DNA of 64,000 nt from Diplolepis rosae (lineage: Eukaryota; Arthropoda; Insecta; Hymenoptera; Diplolepididae), in contig JAPYXD010000519.1 of the NCBI GenBank assembly GCA_030998225.1, forward strand, positions 62,001-126,000. The letters are read 5' to 3'. Below are positions 1-14,889 of the stretch, piece by piece. Under the pieces are notes generated by a model. The model did no database searches, was not told the DNA's origin, and was given only the letters and a program-made list of their open reading frames with translations. Position 1 is the stretch's first letter; each line of letters starts with the position of its first letter. The position numbers were made by a program, and so were the translations under genes.

Positions 1-3000
1 TTATGCTCAAGACACTTTTTTCGATAAAAAAAGGTTGCGTTAAAGGTGATATTTGAGAAAGTTAAGATTTTTTATTAATAGGGGTGGTTTTCATTATTAT
101 TTCCGGGGATTCTTACCACCCTTAATCTTTCGGGGGTAATAAATGCTTATGCTCAAGACACTTTTTTCGATGTAAAAAGGTTGCGTTAAAGGTGATATTT
201 GAGAAAGTTAAGATTTTTTATTAATAGGGGTGGTTTTTTTATTATTTCCGGGGATTCTTACCACCCTTAATATTTCGGGGGTAATAAATGCTTATGCTCA
301 AGACACTTTTTTCGATAAAAAAAGGTTGCGTTAAAGGTGATATTTGAGAAAGTTAAGATTTTTTATTAATAGGGGTGGTTTTTTTATTATTTCCGGGGAT
401 TCTTACCACCCTTAATCTTTCGGGGGTAATAAATGCTTATGCTCAAGACACTTTTTTCGATGTAAAAAGGTTGCGTTAAAGGTGATATTTGAGAAAGTTA
501 AGATTTTTTATTAATAGGGGTGGTTTTTTTATTATTTCCGGGGATTCTTACCACCCTTAATCTTTCGAGGGTAATAAATGCTTATGCTCAAGACACTTTT
601 TTCGATGAAAAATGGTTGCGTTAAAGGTGATATTTGAGAAAGTTAAGATTTTTTATTAATAGGGGTGGTTTTTTTATTATTTCCGGGGATTCTTACCACC
701 CTTGATCTTTCGGGGGTAATAAATGCTTATGCTCAAGACACTTTTTTCGATGAAAAAAGTTTGCGTTAAAGGTGATATTTGAGAAAGTAAATATTTTTTA
801 TTAATAGGGGTGGTTTTTTTATTATTTCCGGGGATTCTTTCCACCCTTAATCTTTCGGGGGTAATAAATGCTTATGCTCAAGACACTTTTTTCGATAAAA
901 AAAGGTTGCGTTAAAGGTGATATTTGAGAAAGTTAAGATTTTTTATTAATAGGGGTGGTTTTTTTATTATTTCCGGGGATTCTTACCACCCTTAATCTTT
1001 CGGGGGTAATAAATGCTTATGCTCAAGACACTTTTTTCGATGTAAAAAGGTTGCGTTAAAGGTGATATTTGAGAAAGTAAATATTTTTTATTAATAGGGG
1101 TGGTTTTTTTATTATTTCCGGGGATTCTTACCACCCTTAATCTTTCGGGGGTAATAAATGCTTATGCTAAAGACACTTTTTTCGATAAAAAAAGGTTGCG
1201 TTAAAGGTGATATTTGTGAAATTAAAGATTTTTTATTAATAGGGGTGGTTTTTTTTTATTTCCGGGGATTCTTACCGCCCTTAATCTTTCGAGGGTAATA
1301 AATGCTTATGCTCAAGACACTTTTTTCGATGAAAAAAGTTTGCGTTAAAGGTGATATTTGAGAAAGTAAATATTTTTTATTAATAGGGGTGGTTTTTTTA
1401 TTATTTCCGGGGATTCTTTCCACCCTTAATCTTTCGGGGGTAATAAATGCTTATGCTCAAGACACTTTTTTCGATAAAAAAAGGTTGCGTTAAAGGTGAT
1501 ATTTGAGAAAGTAAAGATTTTTTATTAATAGGGGTGGTTTTTTATTACTTCCGGGGATTCTTACCACCCTTAATATTTCGGGGGTAGTGAATGCTTGTGG
1601 TTAATACACTTTTTTGTGATAAAACGGTTGCGTTAAAGGTGATTTTCGAGAAAGTTAAGATTTTTTATTAATAGGGGTGGTTTTCATTATTATTTCCGGG
1701 GATTCTTACCACCCTTAATCTTTCGGGGGTAATAAATGCTTATGCTCAAGACACTTTTTTCGATAAAAAAAGGTTGCGTTAAAGGTGATATTTGAGAAAG
1801 TTAAGATTTTTTATTAATAGGGGTGGTTTTTTTATTATTTCCGGGGATTCTTACCACCCTTAATCTTTCGGGGGTAATAAATGCTTATGCTCAAGACACT
1901 TTTTTCGATGTAAAAAGGTTGCGTTAAAGGTGATATTTGAGAAAGTAAATATTTTTTATTAATAGGGGTGGTTTTTTTTGTTATTTCCGGGGATTCTTAC
2001 CACCCTTAATCTTTCGGGGGTAATAAATGCTTATGCTCAAGACACTTTTTTCGATAAAAAAAGGTTGCGTTAAAGGTGATATTTGAGAAAGTTAAGATTT
2101 TTTATTAATAGGGGTGGTTTTTTTATTATTTCCGGGGATTCTTACCACCCTTAATCTTTCGGGGGTAATAAATGCTTATGCTCAAGACACTTTTTTCGAT
2201 AAAAAAAGGTTGCGTTAAAGGTGATATTTGAGAAAGTAAATATTTTTTATTAATAGGGGTGGTTTTTTTATTATTTCCGGGGATTCTTTCCACCCTTAAT
2301 ATTTCGGGGGTAATAAATGCTTATGCTCAAGACACTTTTTTCGATAAAAAAAGGTTGCGTTAAAGGTGATATTTGAGAAAGTTAAGATTTTTTATTAATA
2401 GGGGTGGTTTTTTTATTATTTCCGGGGATTCTTTCCACCCTTAATCTTTCGGGGGTACTAAATGCTTATGCTCAAGACACTTTTTTCGATGTAAAAAGGT
2501 TGCGTTAAAGGTGATATTTGAGAAAGTTAAGATTTTTTATTAATAGGGGTGGTTTTTTTATTATTTCCGGGGATTCTTACCACCCTTAATATTTCGGGGG
2601 TAATAAATGCTTATGCTCAAGACACTTTTTTCGATAAAAAAAGGTTGCGTTAAAGGTGATATTTGAGAAAGTTAAGATTTTTTATTAATAGGGGTGGTTT
2701 TTTAATTATTTCCGGGGATTATTACCACCCTTAATCTTTCGAGGGTAATAAATGCTTATGCTCAAGACACTTTTTTCGATGAAAAATGGTTGCGTTAAAG
2801 GTGATATTTGAGAAAGTAAAGATTTTTTATTAATAGGGGTGGTTTTTTTATTATTTCCGGGGATTCTTACCACCCTTAATCTTTCGGGGGTAATAAATGC
2901 TTATGCTCAAGACACTTTTTTCGATAAAAAAAGGTTGCGTTAAAGGTGATATTTGAGAAAGTAAATATTTTTTATTAATAGGGGTGGTTTTTTTATTATT

Positions 3001-6000
3001 TCCGGGGATTCTTACCACCCTTAATATTTCGGGGGTAATAAATGCTTATGCTCAAGACACTTTTTTCGATAAAAAAAGGTTGCGTTAAAGGTGATATTTG
3101 AGAAAGTTAAGATTTTTTATTAATAGGGGTGGTTTTTTTATTATTTCCGGGGATTCTTACCACCCTTAATCTTTCGGGGGTAATAAATGCTTATGCTCAA
3201 GACACTTTTTTCGATAAAAAAAAGGTTGCGTTAAAGGTGATATTTGAGAAAGTTAAGATTTTTTATTAATAGGGGTGGTTTTTTTATTATTTCCGGGGAT
3301 TCTTACCACCCTTAATCTTTCGGGGGTAATAAATGCTTATGCTCAAGACACTTTTTTCGATGTAAAAAGGTTGCGTTAAAGGTGATATTTGAGAAAGTTA
3401 AGATTTTTTATTAATAGGGGTGGTTTTTTTATTATTTCCGGGGATTCTTACCACCCTTAATATTTCGGGGGTAATAAATGCTTATGCTCAAGACACTTAT
3501 ATCGATGAAAAATGGTTGCGTTAAAGGTGATATTTGAGAAAGTTAAGATTTTTTATTAATAGGGGTGGTTTTTTTATTATTTCCGGGGATTCTTACCACC
3601 CTTAATCTTTCGGGGGTAATAAATGCTTATGCTCAAGACACTTTTTTCGATGTAAAAAGGTTGCGTTAAAGGTGATATTTGAGAAAGTAAATATTTTTTA
3701 TTAATAGGGGTGGTTTTTTTATTATTTCCGGGGATTCTTACCACCCTTAATATTTCGGGGGTAGTGAATGCTTGTGGTTAATACACTTTTTTGTGATAAA
3801 AAGGTTGCGTTAAAGGTGATATTTGAGAAAGTTAAGATTTTTTATTAATAGGGGTGGTTTTCATTATTATTTCCGGGGATTCTTACCACCCTTAATCTTT
3901 CGGGGGTAATAAATGCTTATGCTCAAGACACTTTTTTCGATGTAAAAAGGTTGCGTTAAAGGTGATATTTGAGAAAGTAAATATTTTTTATTAATAGGGG
4001 TGGTTTTTTTATTATTTCCGGGGATTCTTACCACCCTTAATCTTTCGGGGGTAATAAATGCTTATGCTCAAGACACTTTTTTCGATAAAAAAAGGTTGCG
4101 TTAAAGGTGATATTTGAGAAAGTTAAGATTTTTTATTAATAGGGGTGGTTTTTTTATTATTTCCGGGGATTCTTACCACCCTTAATCTTTCGAGGGTAAT
4201 AATTGCTTATGCTCAAGACACTTTTTTCGATGAAAAATGGTTGCGTTAAAGGTGATATTTGAGAAAGTAAAGATTTTTTATTAATAGGGGTGGTTTTTTT
4301 ATTATTTCCGGGGATTCTTACCACCCTTAATCTTTCGGGGGTAATAAATGCTTATGCTCAAGACACTTTTTTCGATAAAAAAAGGTTGCGTTAAAGGTGA
4401 TATTTGAGAAAGTAAATATTTTTTATTAATAGGGGTGGTTTTTTATTATTTCCGGGGATTCTTACCACCCTTAATATTTCGGGGGTAGTGAATGCTTGTG
4501 GTTAATACACTTTTTTTGTGATAAAAAGGTTGCGTTAAAGGTGATTTTCGAGAAAGTTAAGATTTTTTATTAATAGGGGTGGTTTTTTTATTATTTCCGG
4601 GGATTCTTACCACCCTTAATCTTTCGGGGGTAATAAATGCTTATGCTCAAGACACTTTTTTCGATAAAAAAAGGTTGCGTTAAAGGTGATATTTGAGAAA
4701 GTAAAGATTTTTTATTAATAGGGGTGGTTTTTTATTATTTCCGGGGATTCTTACCACCCTTAATCTTTCGGGGGTAATAAATGCTTATGCTCAAGACACT
4801 TTTTTCGATAAAAAAAGGTTGCGTTAAAGGTGATATTTGAGAAAGTTAAGATTTTTTATTAATAGGGGTGGTTTTCATTATTATTTCCGGGGATTCTTAC
4901 CACCCTTAATCTTTCGGGGGTAATAAATGCTTATGCTCAAGACACTTTTTTCGATGTAAAAAGGTTGCGTTAAAGGTGATATTTGAGAAAGTTAAGATTT
5001 TTTATTAATAGGGGTGGTTTTTTTATTATTTCCGGGGATTCTTACCACCCTTAATATTTCGGGGGTAATAAATGCTTATGCTCAAGACACTTTTTTCGAT
5101 AAAAAAAGGTTGCGTTAAAGGTGATATTTGAGAAAGTTAAGATTTTTTATTAATAGGGGTGGTTTTTTTATTATTTCCGGGGATTCTTACCACCCTTAAT
5201 CTTTCGGGGGTAATAAATGCTTATGCTCAAGACACTTTTTTCGATGTAAAAAGGTTGCGTTAAAGGTGATATTTGAGAAAGTTAAGATTTTTTATTAATA
5301 GGGGTGGTTTTTTTATTATTTCCGGGGATTCTTACCACCCTTAATATTTCGGGGGTAATAAATGCTTATGCTCAAGACACTTTTTTCGATAAAAAAAGGT
5401 TGCGTTAAAGGTGATATTTGAGAAAGTTAAGATTTTTTATTAATAGGGGTGGTTTTTTTATTATTTCCGGGGATTCTTACCACCCTTAATCTTTCGAGGG
5501 TAATAATTGCTTATGCTCAAGACACTTTTTTCGATGAAAAATGGTTGCGTTAAAGGTGATATTTGAGAAAGTAAAGATTTTTTATTAATAGGGGTGGTTT
5601 TTATTATTTCCGGGGATTCTTACCACCCTTAATCTTTCGGGGGTAATAAATGCTTATGCTCAAGACACTTTTTTCGATGAAAAATGGTTGCGTTAAAGGT
5701 GATATTTGAGAAAGTAAAGATTTTTTATTAATAGGGGTGGTTTTTTATTATTTCCGGGGATTCTAACCACCCTTAATCTTTCGGGGGTAATAAATGCTTA
5801 TGCTCAAGACACTTTCTTCGATAAAAAAAGGTTGCGTTAAAGGTGATATTTGAGAAAGTTAAGATTTTTTATTAATAGGGGTGGTTTTTTTATTATTTCC
5901 GGGGATTCTTACCACCCTTAATCTTTCGGGGGTAATAAATGCTTATGCTCAAGACACTTTTTTCGATGTAAAAAGGTTGCGTTAAAGGTGATATTTGAGA

Positions 6001-9000
6001 AAGTAAATATTTTTTATTAATAGGGGTGGTTTTTTTTGTTATTTCCGGGGATTCTTACCACCCTTAATATTTCGGGGGTAATAAATGCTTATGCTCAAGA
6101 CACTTTTTTCGATAAAAAAAGGTTGCGTTAAAGGTGATATTTGAGAAAGTTAAGATTTTTTATTAATAGGGTTGGTTTTTTTATTATTTCCGGGGATTCT
6201 TACCACCCTTAATCTTTCGAGGGTAATAAATGCTTATGCTCAAGACACTTTTTTCGATGAAAAATGGTTGCGTTAAAGGTGATATTTGAGAAAGTTAAGA
6301 TTTTTTATTAATAGGGGTGGTTTTTTTATTATTTCCGGGGATTCTTACCACCCTTAATCTTTCGGGGGTAATAAATGCTTATGCTCAAGACACTTTTTTC
6401 GATGAAAAATGGTTGCGTTAAAGGTGATATTTGAGAAAGTAAAGATTTTTTATTAATAGGGGTGGTTTTTTATTATTTCCGGGGATTCTAACCACCCTTA
6501 ATATTTCGGGGGTAGTGAATGCTTGTGGTTAATACACTTTTTTTGTGATAAAAAGGTTGCGTTAAAGGTGATTTTCGAGAAAGTTAAGATTTTTTATTAA
6601 TAGGGGTGGTTTTTTTATTATTTCCGGGGATTCTTTCCACCCTTAATCTTTCGGGGGTAATAAATTCTTATGCTCAAGACACTTTTTTCGATAAAAAAAG
6701 GTTGCGTTAAAGGTCATATTTGAGAAAGTAAAGATTTTTTAATAATAGGGGTGGTTTTTTATTACTTCCGGGGATTCTTACCACCCTTAATCTTTCGGGG
6801 GTAATAAATGCTTATGCTCAAGACACTTTTTTCGATAAAAAAAGGTTGCGTTAAAGGTGATATTTGAGAAAGTTAAGATTTTTTATTAATAGGGGTGGTT
6901 TTCATTATTATTTCCGGGGATTCTTACCACCCTTAATCTTTCGGGGGTAATAAATGCTTATGCTCAAGACACTTTTTTCGATAAAAAAAGGTTGCGTTAA
7001 AGGTGATATTTGAGAAAGTAAATATTTTTTATTAATAGGGGTGGTTTTTTTATTATTTCCGGGGATTCTTACCACCCTTAATCTTTCGGGGGTAATAAAT
7101 GCTTATGCTCAAGACACTTTTTTCGATGAAAAATGGTTGCGTTAAAGGTGATATTTGAGAAAGTAAAGATTTTTTATTAATAGGGGTGGTTTTTTTATTA
7201 TTTCCGGGGATTCTTACCACCCTTAATCTTTCGGGGGTAATAAATGCTTATGCTCAAGACACTTTTTTCGATAAAAAAAGGTTGCGTTAAAGGTGATATT
7301 TGAGAAAGTAAATATTTTTTATTAATAGGGGTGGTTTTTTTTATTATTTCCGGGGATTCTTTCCACCCTTAATCTTTCGGGGGTAATAAATGCTTATGCT
7401 CAAGACACTTTTTTCGATAAAAAAAGGTTGCGTTAAAGGTGATATTTGAGAAAGTTAAGATTTTTTATTAATAGGGGTGGTTTTTTTATTATTTCCGGGG
7501 ATTCTTACCACCCTTAATCTTTCGGGGGTAATAAATGCTTATGCTCAAGACACTTTTTTCGATGTAAAAAGGTTGCGTTAAAGGTGATATTTGAGAAAGT
7601 TAAGATTTTTTATTAATAGGGGTGGTTTTTTTATTATTTCCGGGGATTCTTACCACCCTTAATCTTTCGAGGGTAATAAATGCTTATGCTCAAGACACTT
7701 TTTTCGATAAAAAAAGGTTGCGTTAAAGGTGATATTTGAGAAAGTTAAGATTTTTTATTAATAGGGGTGGTTTTTTTATTATTTCCGGGGATTCTTACCA
7801 CCCTTAATCTTTCGAGGGTAATAAATGCTTATGCTCAAGACACTTTTTTCGATGAAAAATGGTTGCGTTAAAGGTGATATTTGAGAAAGTAAAGATTTTT
7901 TATTAATAGGGGTGGTTTTTTTATTATTTCCGGGGATTCTTACCACCCTTAATCTTTCGGGGGTAATAAATGCTTATGCTCAAGACACTTTTTTCGATGA
8001 AAAAAGGTTGCGTTAAAGGTGATATTTGAGAAAGTAAATATTTTTTATTAATAGGGGTGGTTTTTTATTATTTCCGGGGATTCTTACCACCCTTAATCTT
8101 TCGGGGGTAATAAATGCTTATGCTCAAGACACTTTTTTCGATAAAAAAAGGTTGCGTTAAAGGTGATATTTGAGAAAGTTAAGATTTTTTATTAATAGGG
8201 GTGGTTTTTTTATTATTTCCGGGGATTCTTACCACCCTTAATCTTTCGGGGGTAATAAATGCTTATGCTCAAGACACTTTTTTCGATGAAAAAAGGTTGC
8301 GTTAAAGGTGATATTTGAGAAAGTAAATATTTTTTATTAATAGGGGTGGTTTTTTTATTATTTCCGGGGATTCTTTCCACCCTTAATCTTTCGGGGGTAA
8401 TAAATGCTTATGCTCAAGACACTTTTTTCGATGAAAAAAGGTTGCGTTAAAGGTGATATTTGAGAAAGTAAATATTTTTTATTAATAGGGGTGGTTTTTT
8501 ATTATTTCCGGGGATTCTTACCACCCTTAATCTTTCGGGGGTAATAAATGCTTATGCTCAAGACACTTTTTTCGATAAAAAAAGGTTGCGTTAAAGGTGA
8601 TATTTGAGAAAGTTAAGATTTTTTATTAATAGGGGTGGTTTTTTTATTATTTCCGGGGATTCTTACCACCCTTAATCTTTCGGGGGTAATAAATGCTTAT
8701 GCTCAAGACACTTTTTTCGATAAAAAAAGGTTGCGTTAAAGGTGATATTTGAGAAAGTTAAGATTTTTTATTAATAGGGGTGGTTTTTTAATTATTTCCG
8801 GGGATTCTTACCACCCTTAATCTTTCGAGGGTAATAAATGCTTATGCTCAAGACACTTTTTTCGATGAAAAATGGTTGCGTTAAAGGTGATATTTGAGAA
8901 AGTAAAGATTTTTTATTAATAGGGGTGGTTTTTTTATTATTTCCGGGGATTCTTACCACCCTTAATCTTTCGGGGGTAATAAATGCTTATGCTCAAGACA

Positions 9001-12000
9001 CTTTTTTCGATGAAAAAAGGTTGCGTTAAAGGTGATATTTGAGAAAGTAAATATTTTTTATTAATAGGGGTGGTTTTTTTATTATTTCCGGGGATTCTTA
9101 CCACCCTTAATCTTTCGGGGGTAATAAATGCTTATGCTCAAGACACTTTTTTCGATAAAAAAAGGTTGCGTTAAAGGTGATATTTGAGAAAGTTAAGATT
9201 TTTTATTAATAGGGGTGGTTTTTTTATTATTTCCGGGGATTCTTACCACCCTTGATCTTTCGGGGGTAATAAATGCTTATGCTCAAGACACTTTTTTCGA
9301 TGAAAAAAGTTTGCGTTAAAGGTGATATTTGAGAAAGTAAATATTTTTTATTAATAGGGGTGGTTTTTTATTATTTCCGGGGATTCTTACCACCCTTAAT
9401 CTTTCGGGGGTAATAAATGCTTATGCTCAAGACACTTTTTTCGATAAAAAAAGGTTGCGTTAAAGGTGATATTTGAGAAAGTTAAGATTTTTTATTAATA
9501 GGGGTGGTTTTTTTATTATTTCCGGGGATTCTTACCACCCTTAATCTTTCGGGGGTAATAAATGCTTATGCTCAAGACACTTTTTTCGATGTAAAAAGGT
9601 TGCGTTAAAGGTGATATTTGAGAAAGTAAATATTTTTTATTAATAGGGGTGGTTTTTTTTATTATTTCCGGGGATTCTTACCACCCTTAATATTTCGGGG
9701 GTAATAAATGCTTATGCTCAAGACACTTTTTTCGATAAAAAAAGGTTGCGTTAAAGGTGATATTTGAGAAAGTTAAGATTTTTTATTAATAGGGGTGGTT
9801 TTTTAATTATTTCCGGGGATTATTACCACCCTTAATCTTTCGAGGGTAATAAATGCTTATGCTCAAGACACTTTTTTCGATGAAAAATGGTTGCGTTAAA
9901 GGTGATATTTGAGAAAGTTAAGATTTTTTATTAATAGGGGTGGTTTTTTTATTATTTCCGGGGATTCTTACCACCCTTAATCTTTCGGGGGTAATAAATG
10001 CTTATGCTCAAGACACTTTTTTCGATGAAAAATGGTTGCGTTAAAGGTGATATTTGAGAAAGTAAAGATTTTTTATTAATAGGGGTGGTTTTTTATTATT
10101 TCCGGGGATTCTAACCACCCTTAATATTTCGGGGGTAGTGAATGCTTGTGGTTAATACACTTTTTTTGTGATAAAAAGGTTGCGTTAAAGGTGATTTTCG
10201 AGAAAGTTAAGATTTTTTATTAATAGGGGTGGTTTTTTTATTATTTCCGGGGATTCTTACCACCCTTAATCTTTCGAGGGTAATAAATGCTTATGCTCAA
10301 GACACTTTTTTCGATGTAAAAAGGTTGCGTTAAAGGTGATATTTGAGAAAGTTAAGATTTTTTATTAATAGGGGTGGTTTTTTTATTATTTCCGGGGATT
10401 CTTACCACCCTTGATCTTTCGGGGGTAATAAATGCTTATGCTCAAGACACTTTTTTCGATGAAAAAAGTTTGCGTTAAAGGTGATATTTGAGAAAGTAAA
10501 TATTTTTTATTAATAGGGGTGGTTTTTTTATTATTTCCGGGGATTCTTTCCACCCTTAATCTTTCGGGGGTAATAAATTCTTATGCTCAAGACACTTTTT
10601 TCGATAAAAAAAGGTTGCGTTAAAGGTGATATTTGAGAAAGTTAAGATTTTTTATTAATAGGGGTGGTTTTTTTATTATTTCCGGGGATTCTTACCACCC
10701 TTAATATTTCGGGGGTAATAAATGCTTATGCTCAAGACACTTTTTTCGATAAAAAAAGGTTGCGTTAAAGGTGATATTTGAGAAAGTTAAGATTTTTTAT
10801 TAATAGGGGTGGTTTTTTTATTATTTCCGGGGATTATTACCACCCTTAATCTTTCGAGGGTAATAAATGCTTATGCTCAAGACACTTTTTTCGATGTAAA
10901 AAGGTTGCGTTAAAGGTGATATTTGAGAAAGTTAAGATTTTTTATTAATAGGGGTGGTTTTTTTATTATTTCCGGGGATTCTTACCACCCTTAATCTTTC
11001 GGGGGTAATAAATGCTTATGCTCAAGACACTTTTTTCGATGAAAAAAGGTTGCGTTAAAGGTGATATTTGAGAAAGTAAATATTTTTTATTAATAGGGGT
11101 GGTTTTTTATTATTTCCGGGGATTCTTACCACCCTTAATCTTTCGGGGGTAATAAATGCTTATGCTCAAGACACTTTTTTCGATAAAAAAAGGTTGCGTT
11201 AAAGGTGATATTTGAGAAAGTTAAGATTTTTTATTAATAGGGGTGGTTTTTTTATTATTTCCGGGGATTCTTACCACCCTTAATCTTTCGGGGGTAATAA
11301 ATGCTTATGCTCAAGACACTTTTTTCGATGAAAAAAGTTTGCGTTAAAGGTGATATTTGAGAAAGTAAATATTTTTTATTAATAGGGGTGGTTTTTTTAT
11401 TATTTCCGGGGATTCTTTCCACCCTTAATCTTTCGGGGGTAATAAATGCTTATGCTCAAGACACTTTTTTCGATAAAAAAAGGTTGCGTTAAAGGTGATA
11501 TTTGAGAAAGTTAAGATTTTTTATTAATAGGGGTGGTTTTTTTATTATTTCCGGGGATTCTTACCACCCTTAATCTTTCGGGGGTAATAAATGCTTATGC
11601 TCAAGACACTTTTTTCGATGTAAAAAGGTTGCGTTAAAGGTGATATTTGAGAAAGTAAATATTTTTTATTAATAGGGGTGGTTTTTTTATTATTTCCGGG
11701 GATTCTTACCACCCTTAATATTTCGGGGGTATTCAATGCTTATGCTCAAGACACTTTTTTCGATTAAAAAAGGTTGCGTTAAAGGTGATATTTGAGAAAG
11801 TAAAGATTTTTTAATAATAGGGGTGGTTTTTTATTACTTCCGGGGATTCTTACCACCCTTAATCTTTCGAGGGTAATAAATGCTTATGCTCAAGACACTT
11901 TTTTCGATGAAAAATGGTTGCGTTAAAGGTGATATTTGAGAAAGTAAAGATTTTTTATTAATAGGGGTGGTTTTGTTTTTTATTTCGGGGGATAGTTACC

Positions 12001-14389
12001 ACCGTTATTGTTTGGGGGGTAATAAATGCTTATGCTCAAGACACTTTTTTCGATGAAAAATGGTTGCGTTAAAGGTGATATTTGAGAAAGTAAAGATTTT
12101 TTATTAATAGGGGTGGTTTTTTATTATTTCCGGGGATTCTAACCACCCTTAATATTTCGGGGGTAGTGAATGCTTGTGGTTAATACACTTTTTTTGTGAT
12201 AAAAAGGTTGCGTTAAAGGTGATTTTCGAGAAAGTTAAGATTTTTTATTAATAGGGGTGGTTTTTTTATTATTTCCGGGGATTCTTACCACCCTTAATCT
12301 TTCGAGGGTAATAAATGCTTATGCTCAAGACACTTTTTTCGATTAAAAATGGTTGCGTTAAAGGTGATATTTGAGAAAGTTAAGATTTTTTATTAATAGG
12401 GGTGGTTTTTTTATTATTTCCGGGGATTCTTACCACCCTTGATCTTTCGGGGGTAATAAATGCTTATGCTCAAGACACTTTTTTCGATGAAAAAAGTTTG
12501 CGTTAAAGGTGATATTTGAGAAAGTAAATATTTTTTATTAATAGGGGTGGTTTTTTATTATTTCCGGGGATTCTTACCACCCTTAATCTTTCGGGGGTAA
12601 TAAATGCTTATGCTCAAGACACTTTTTTCGATAAAAAAAGGTTGCGTTAAAGGTGATATTTGAGAAAGTTAAGATTTTTTATTAATAGGGGTGGTTTTTT
12701 TATTATTTCCGGGGATTCTTACCACCCTTAATATTTCGGGGGTAATAAATGCTTATGCTCAAGACACTTTTTTAGATAAAAAAAGGTTGCGTTAAAGGTG
12801 ATATTTGAGAAAGTGAAGATTTTTTATTAATAGGGGTGGTTTTTTAATTATTTCCGGGGAATATTCCCACCCTTAATATTTCGAGGGTAATAAATGCTTA
12901 TGCTCAAGACACTTTTTTCGATGTAAAAAGGTTGCGTTAAAGGTGATATTTGAGAAAGTAAATATTTTTTATTAATAGGGGTGGTTTTTTTATTATTTCC
13001 GGGGATTATTACCACCCTTAATCTTTCGGGGGTAATAAATGCTTATGCTCAAGACACTTTTTTCGATATAAAAATGGTTGCGTTAAAGGTGATATTTGAG
13101 AAAGTAAAGATTTTTTATTAATAGGGGTGGTTTTTTATTATTTCCGGGGATTCTTACCACCCTTAATATTTCGGGGGTAGTGAATGCTTGTGGTTAATAC
13201 ACTTTTTTTGTGATAAAAAGGTTGCGTTAAAGGTGATTTTCGAGAAAGTTAAGATTTTTTATTAATAGGGGTGGTTTTTTTATTATTTCCGGGGATTCTT
13301 ACCACCCTTAATCTTTCGGGGGTAATAAATGCTTATGCTCAAGACACTTTTTTCGATGAAAAATGGTTGCGTTGAAGGTGATATTTGAGAAAGTTAAGAT
13401 TTTTTATTAATAGGGGTGGTTTTTTTATTATTTCCGGGGATTCTTACCACCCTTAATCTTTCGAGGGTAATAAATGCTTATGCTCAAGACACTTTTTTCG
13501 ATGTAAAAAGGTTCCATTAAAGGTGATATTTGAGAAAGTAAATATTTTTTATTAATAGGGGTGGTTTTTTTATTATTTCCGGGGATTATTACCACCCTTA
13601 ATCTTTCGGGGGTAATAAATGCTTATGCTCAAGACACTTTTTTCGATAAAAAAAGGTTGCGTTAAAGGTGATATTTGAGAAAGTAAAGATTTTTTATTAA
13701 TAGGGGTGGTTTTTTATTATTTCCGGGGATTCTTACCACCCTTAATCTTTCGGGGGTAATAAATGCTTATGCTCAAGACACTTTTTTCGATAAAAAAAGG
13801 TTGCGTTAAAGGTGATATTTGAGAAAGTTAAGATTTTTTATTAATAGGGGTGGTTTTTTTATTATTTCCGGGGATTCTTACCACCCTTAATATTTCGGGG
13901 GTAGTGAATGCTTGTGGTTAATACACTTTTTTTGTGATAAAAAGGTTGCGTTAAAGGTGATTTTCGAGAAAGTTAAGATTTTTTATTAATAGGGGTGGTT
14001 TTTTTATTATTTCCGGGGATTCTTACCACCCTTGATCTTTCGGGGGTAATAAATGCTTATGCTCAAGACACTTTTTTCGATAAAAAAAGGTTGCGTTAAA
14101 GGTGATATTTGAGAAAGTTAAGATTTTTTATTAATAGGGGTGGTTTTTTTATTATTTCCGGGGATTCTTACCACCCTTAATCTTTCGGGGGTAATAAATG
14201 CTTATGCTCAAGACACTTTTTTCGATAAAAAAAGGTTGCGTTAAAGGTGATATTTGAGAAAGTAAAGATTTTTTATTAATAGGGGTGGTTTTTTATTATT
14301 TCCGGGGATTCTTACCACCCTTAATATTTCGGGGGTAGTGAATGCTTGTGGTTAATACACTTTTTTTGTGATAAAAAGGTTGTGTTAAT
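1..14389. repeat. Satellite DNA array, about 145-bp monomer, about 99 copies
   Basis: Head-to-tail monomers, each starting with 'ttatgctcaagacac' (for example at 1, 147, 292) and ending with 'gggggtaataaatgc'. Monomers are 144-146 bp and mostly over 95% alike by eye. Variation is concentrated at a few positions: cgataaaa / cgatgtaaa / cgatgaaaaat, gttaag / gtaaat / gtaaag, the length of a T run, and cttacc / ctttcc / ctaacc. Each monomer has a short dyad, AGGGGTGGT against ACCACCCTT, that could form a small hairpin. A diverged monomer type appears nine times. The array starts before the window and ends within a variant monomer near 14389, after which homology stops. No ORF in it is plausible as a gene. 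It is probably pericentromeric or another heterochromatic satellite, but location cannot be told from sequence. Confidence 0.97.
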
Positions 14390-14486
14390 GGTTATAATGC
14401 TGGTTTTATGTCCTTTATTATGAATAAGGGTAGTTTTTAACCCCGTAAATACTAAAGTCGCATATATTTTATTAGAGATCATATTG

Positions 14487-14726
14487 TTAGAGCGTCCTAA
14501 GGGTAGGCATCAAAAAAAAATTCGTTATTTTAAAAATTTTTTTTTCATCGTTCATTGAACGTTCAGAACTGTAAGTACATCTCGCGAACGAATTTATCGT
14601 TTCGTCTATAGTTTGCAGTGATTGCTCTGCAGGGTTTTCACTAACCTCTGAATGATAAGAATCGTTAGGCTCTCTCGATTTCTGAGAATCACTCATTTTT
14701 TGTTTTGTTTGTAAATTTAAATTCAA
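14487..14726 (-). other. Small ORF of unknown identity beside the satellite
   Basis: The reading frame of 79 codons is Ser/Glu/Asn-rich in its first 50 residues, with a second Met at residue 11 starting MSDSQKS. It has no recognisable motif, no signal peptide and no membrane segment. It could be the N-terminal end of a decayed gag or a first exon, but no donor site or downstream exon can be supported. The rest of 14390-14889 is AT-rich and shows nothing else. Confidence 0.15.
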
Positions 14727-14889
14727 AACACAATTTCCAACAAAGCAGAGGAAAATTAAAATTGAATAAGGAATTGAAAAATAGAGATTATCAACGTATG
14801 ATTATTAAACACTAAAATTAACTAGTTAATTACTTGAAAGATTTCAAATTCTTTAAATACTAAAATTAACACTGAAACTTTTACATATA

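Noticed and set aside
11545..11736. ORF in the satellite (63 aa, minus)
   Set aside because: It arises from the monomer sequence read through by chance, and neighbouring monomers break the same frame.
1..14389. CRISPR-like direct repeats
   Set aside because: There are no unique spacers: the whole 145-bp unit repeats, so it is a satellite in a eukaryotic genome.
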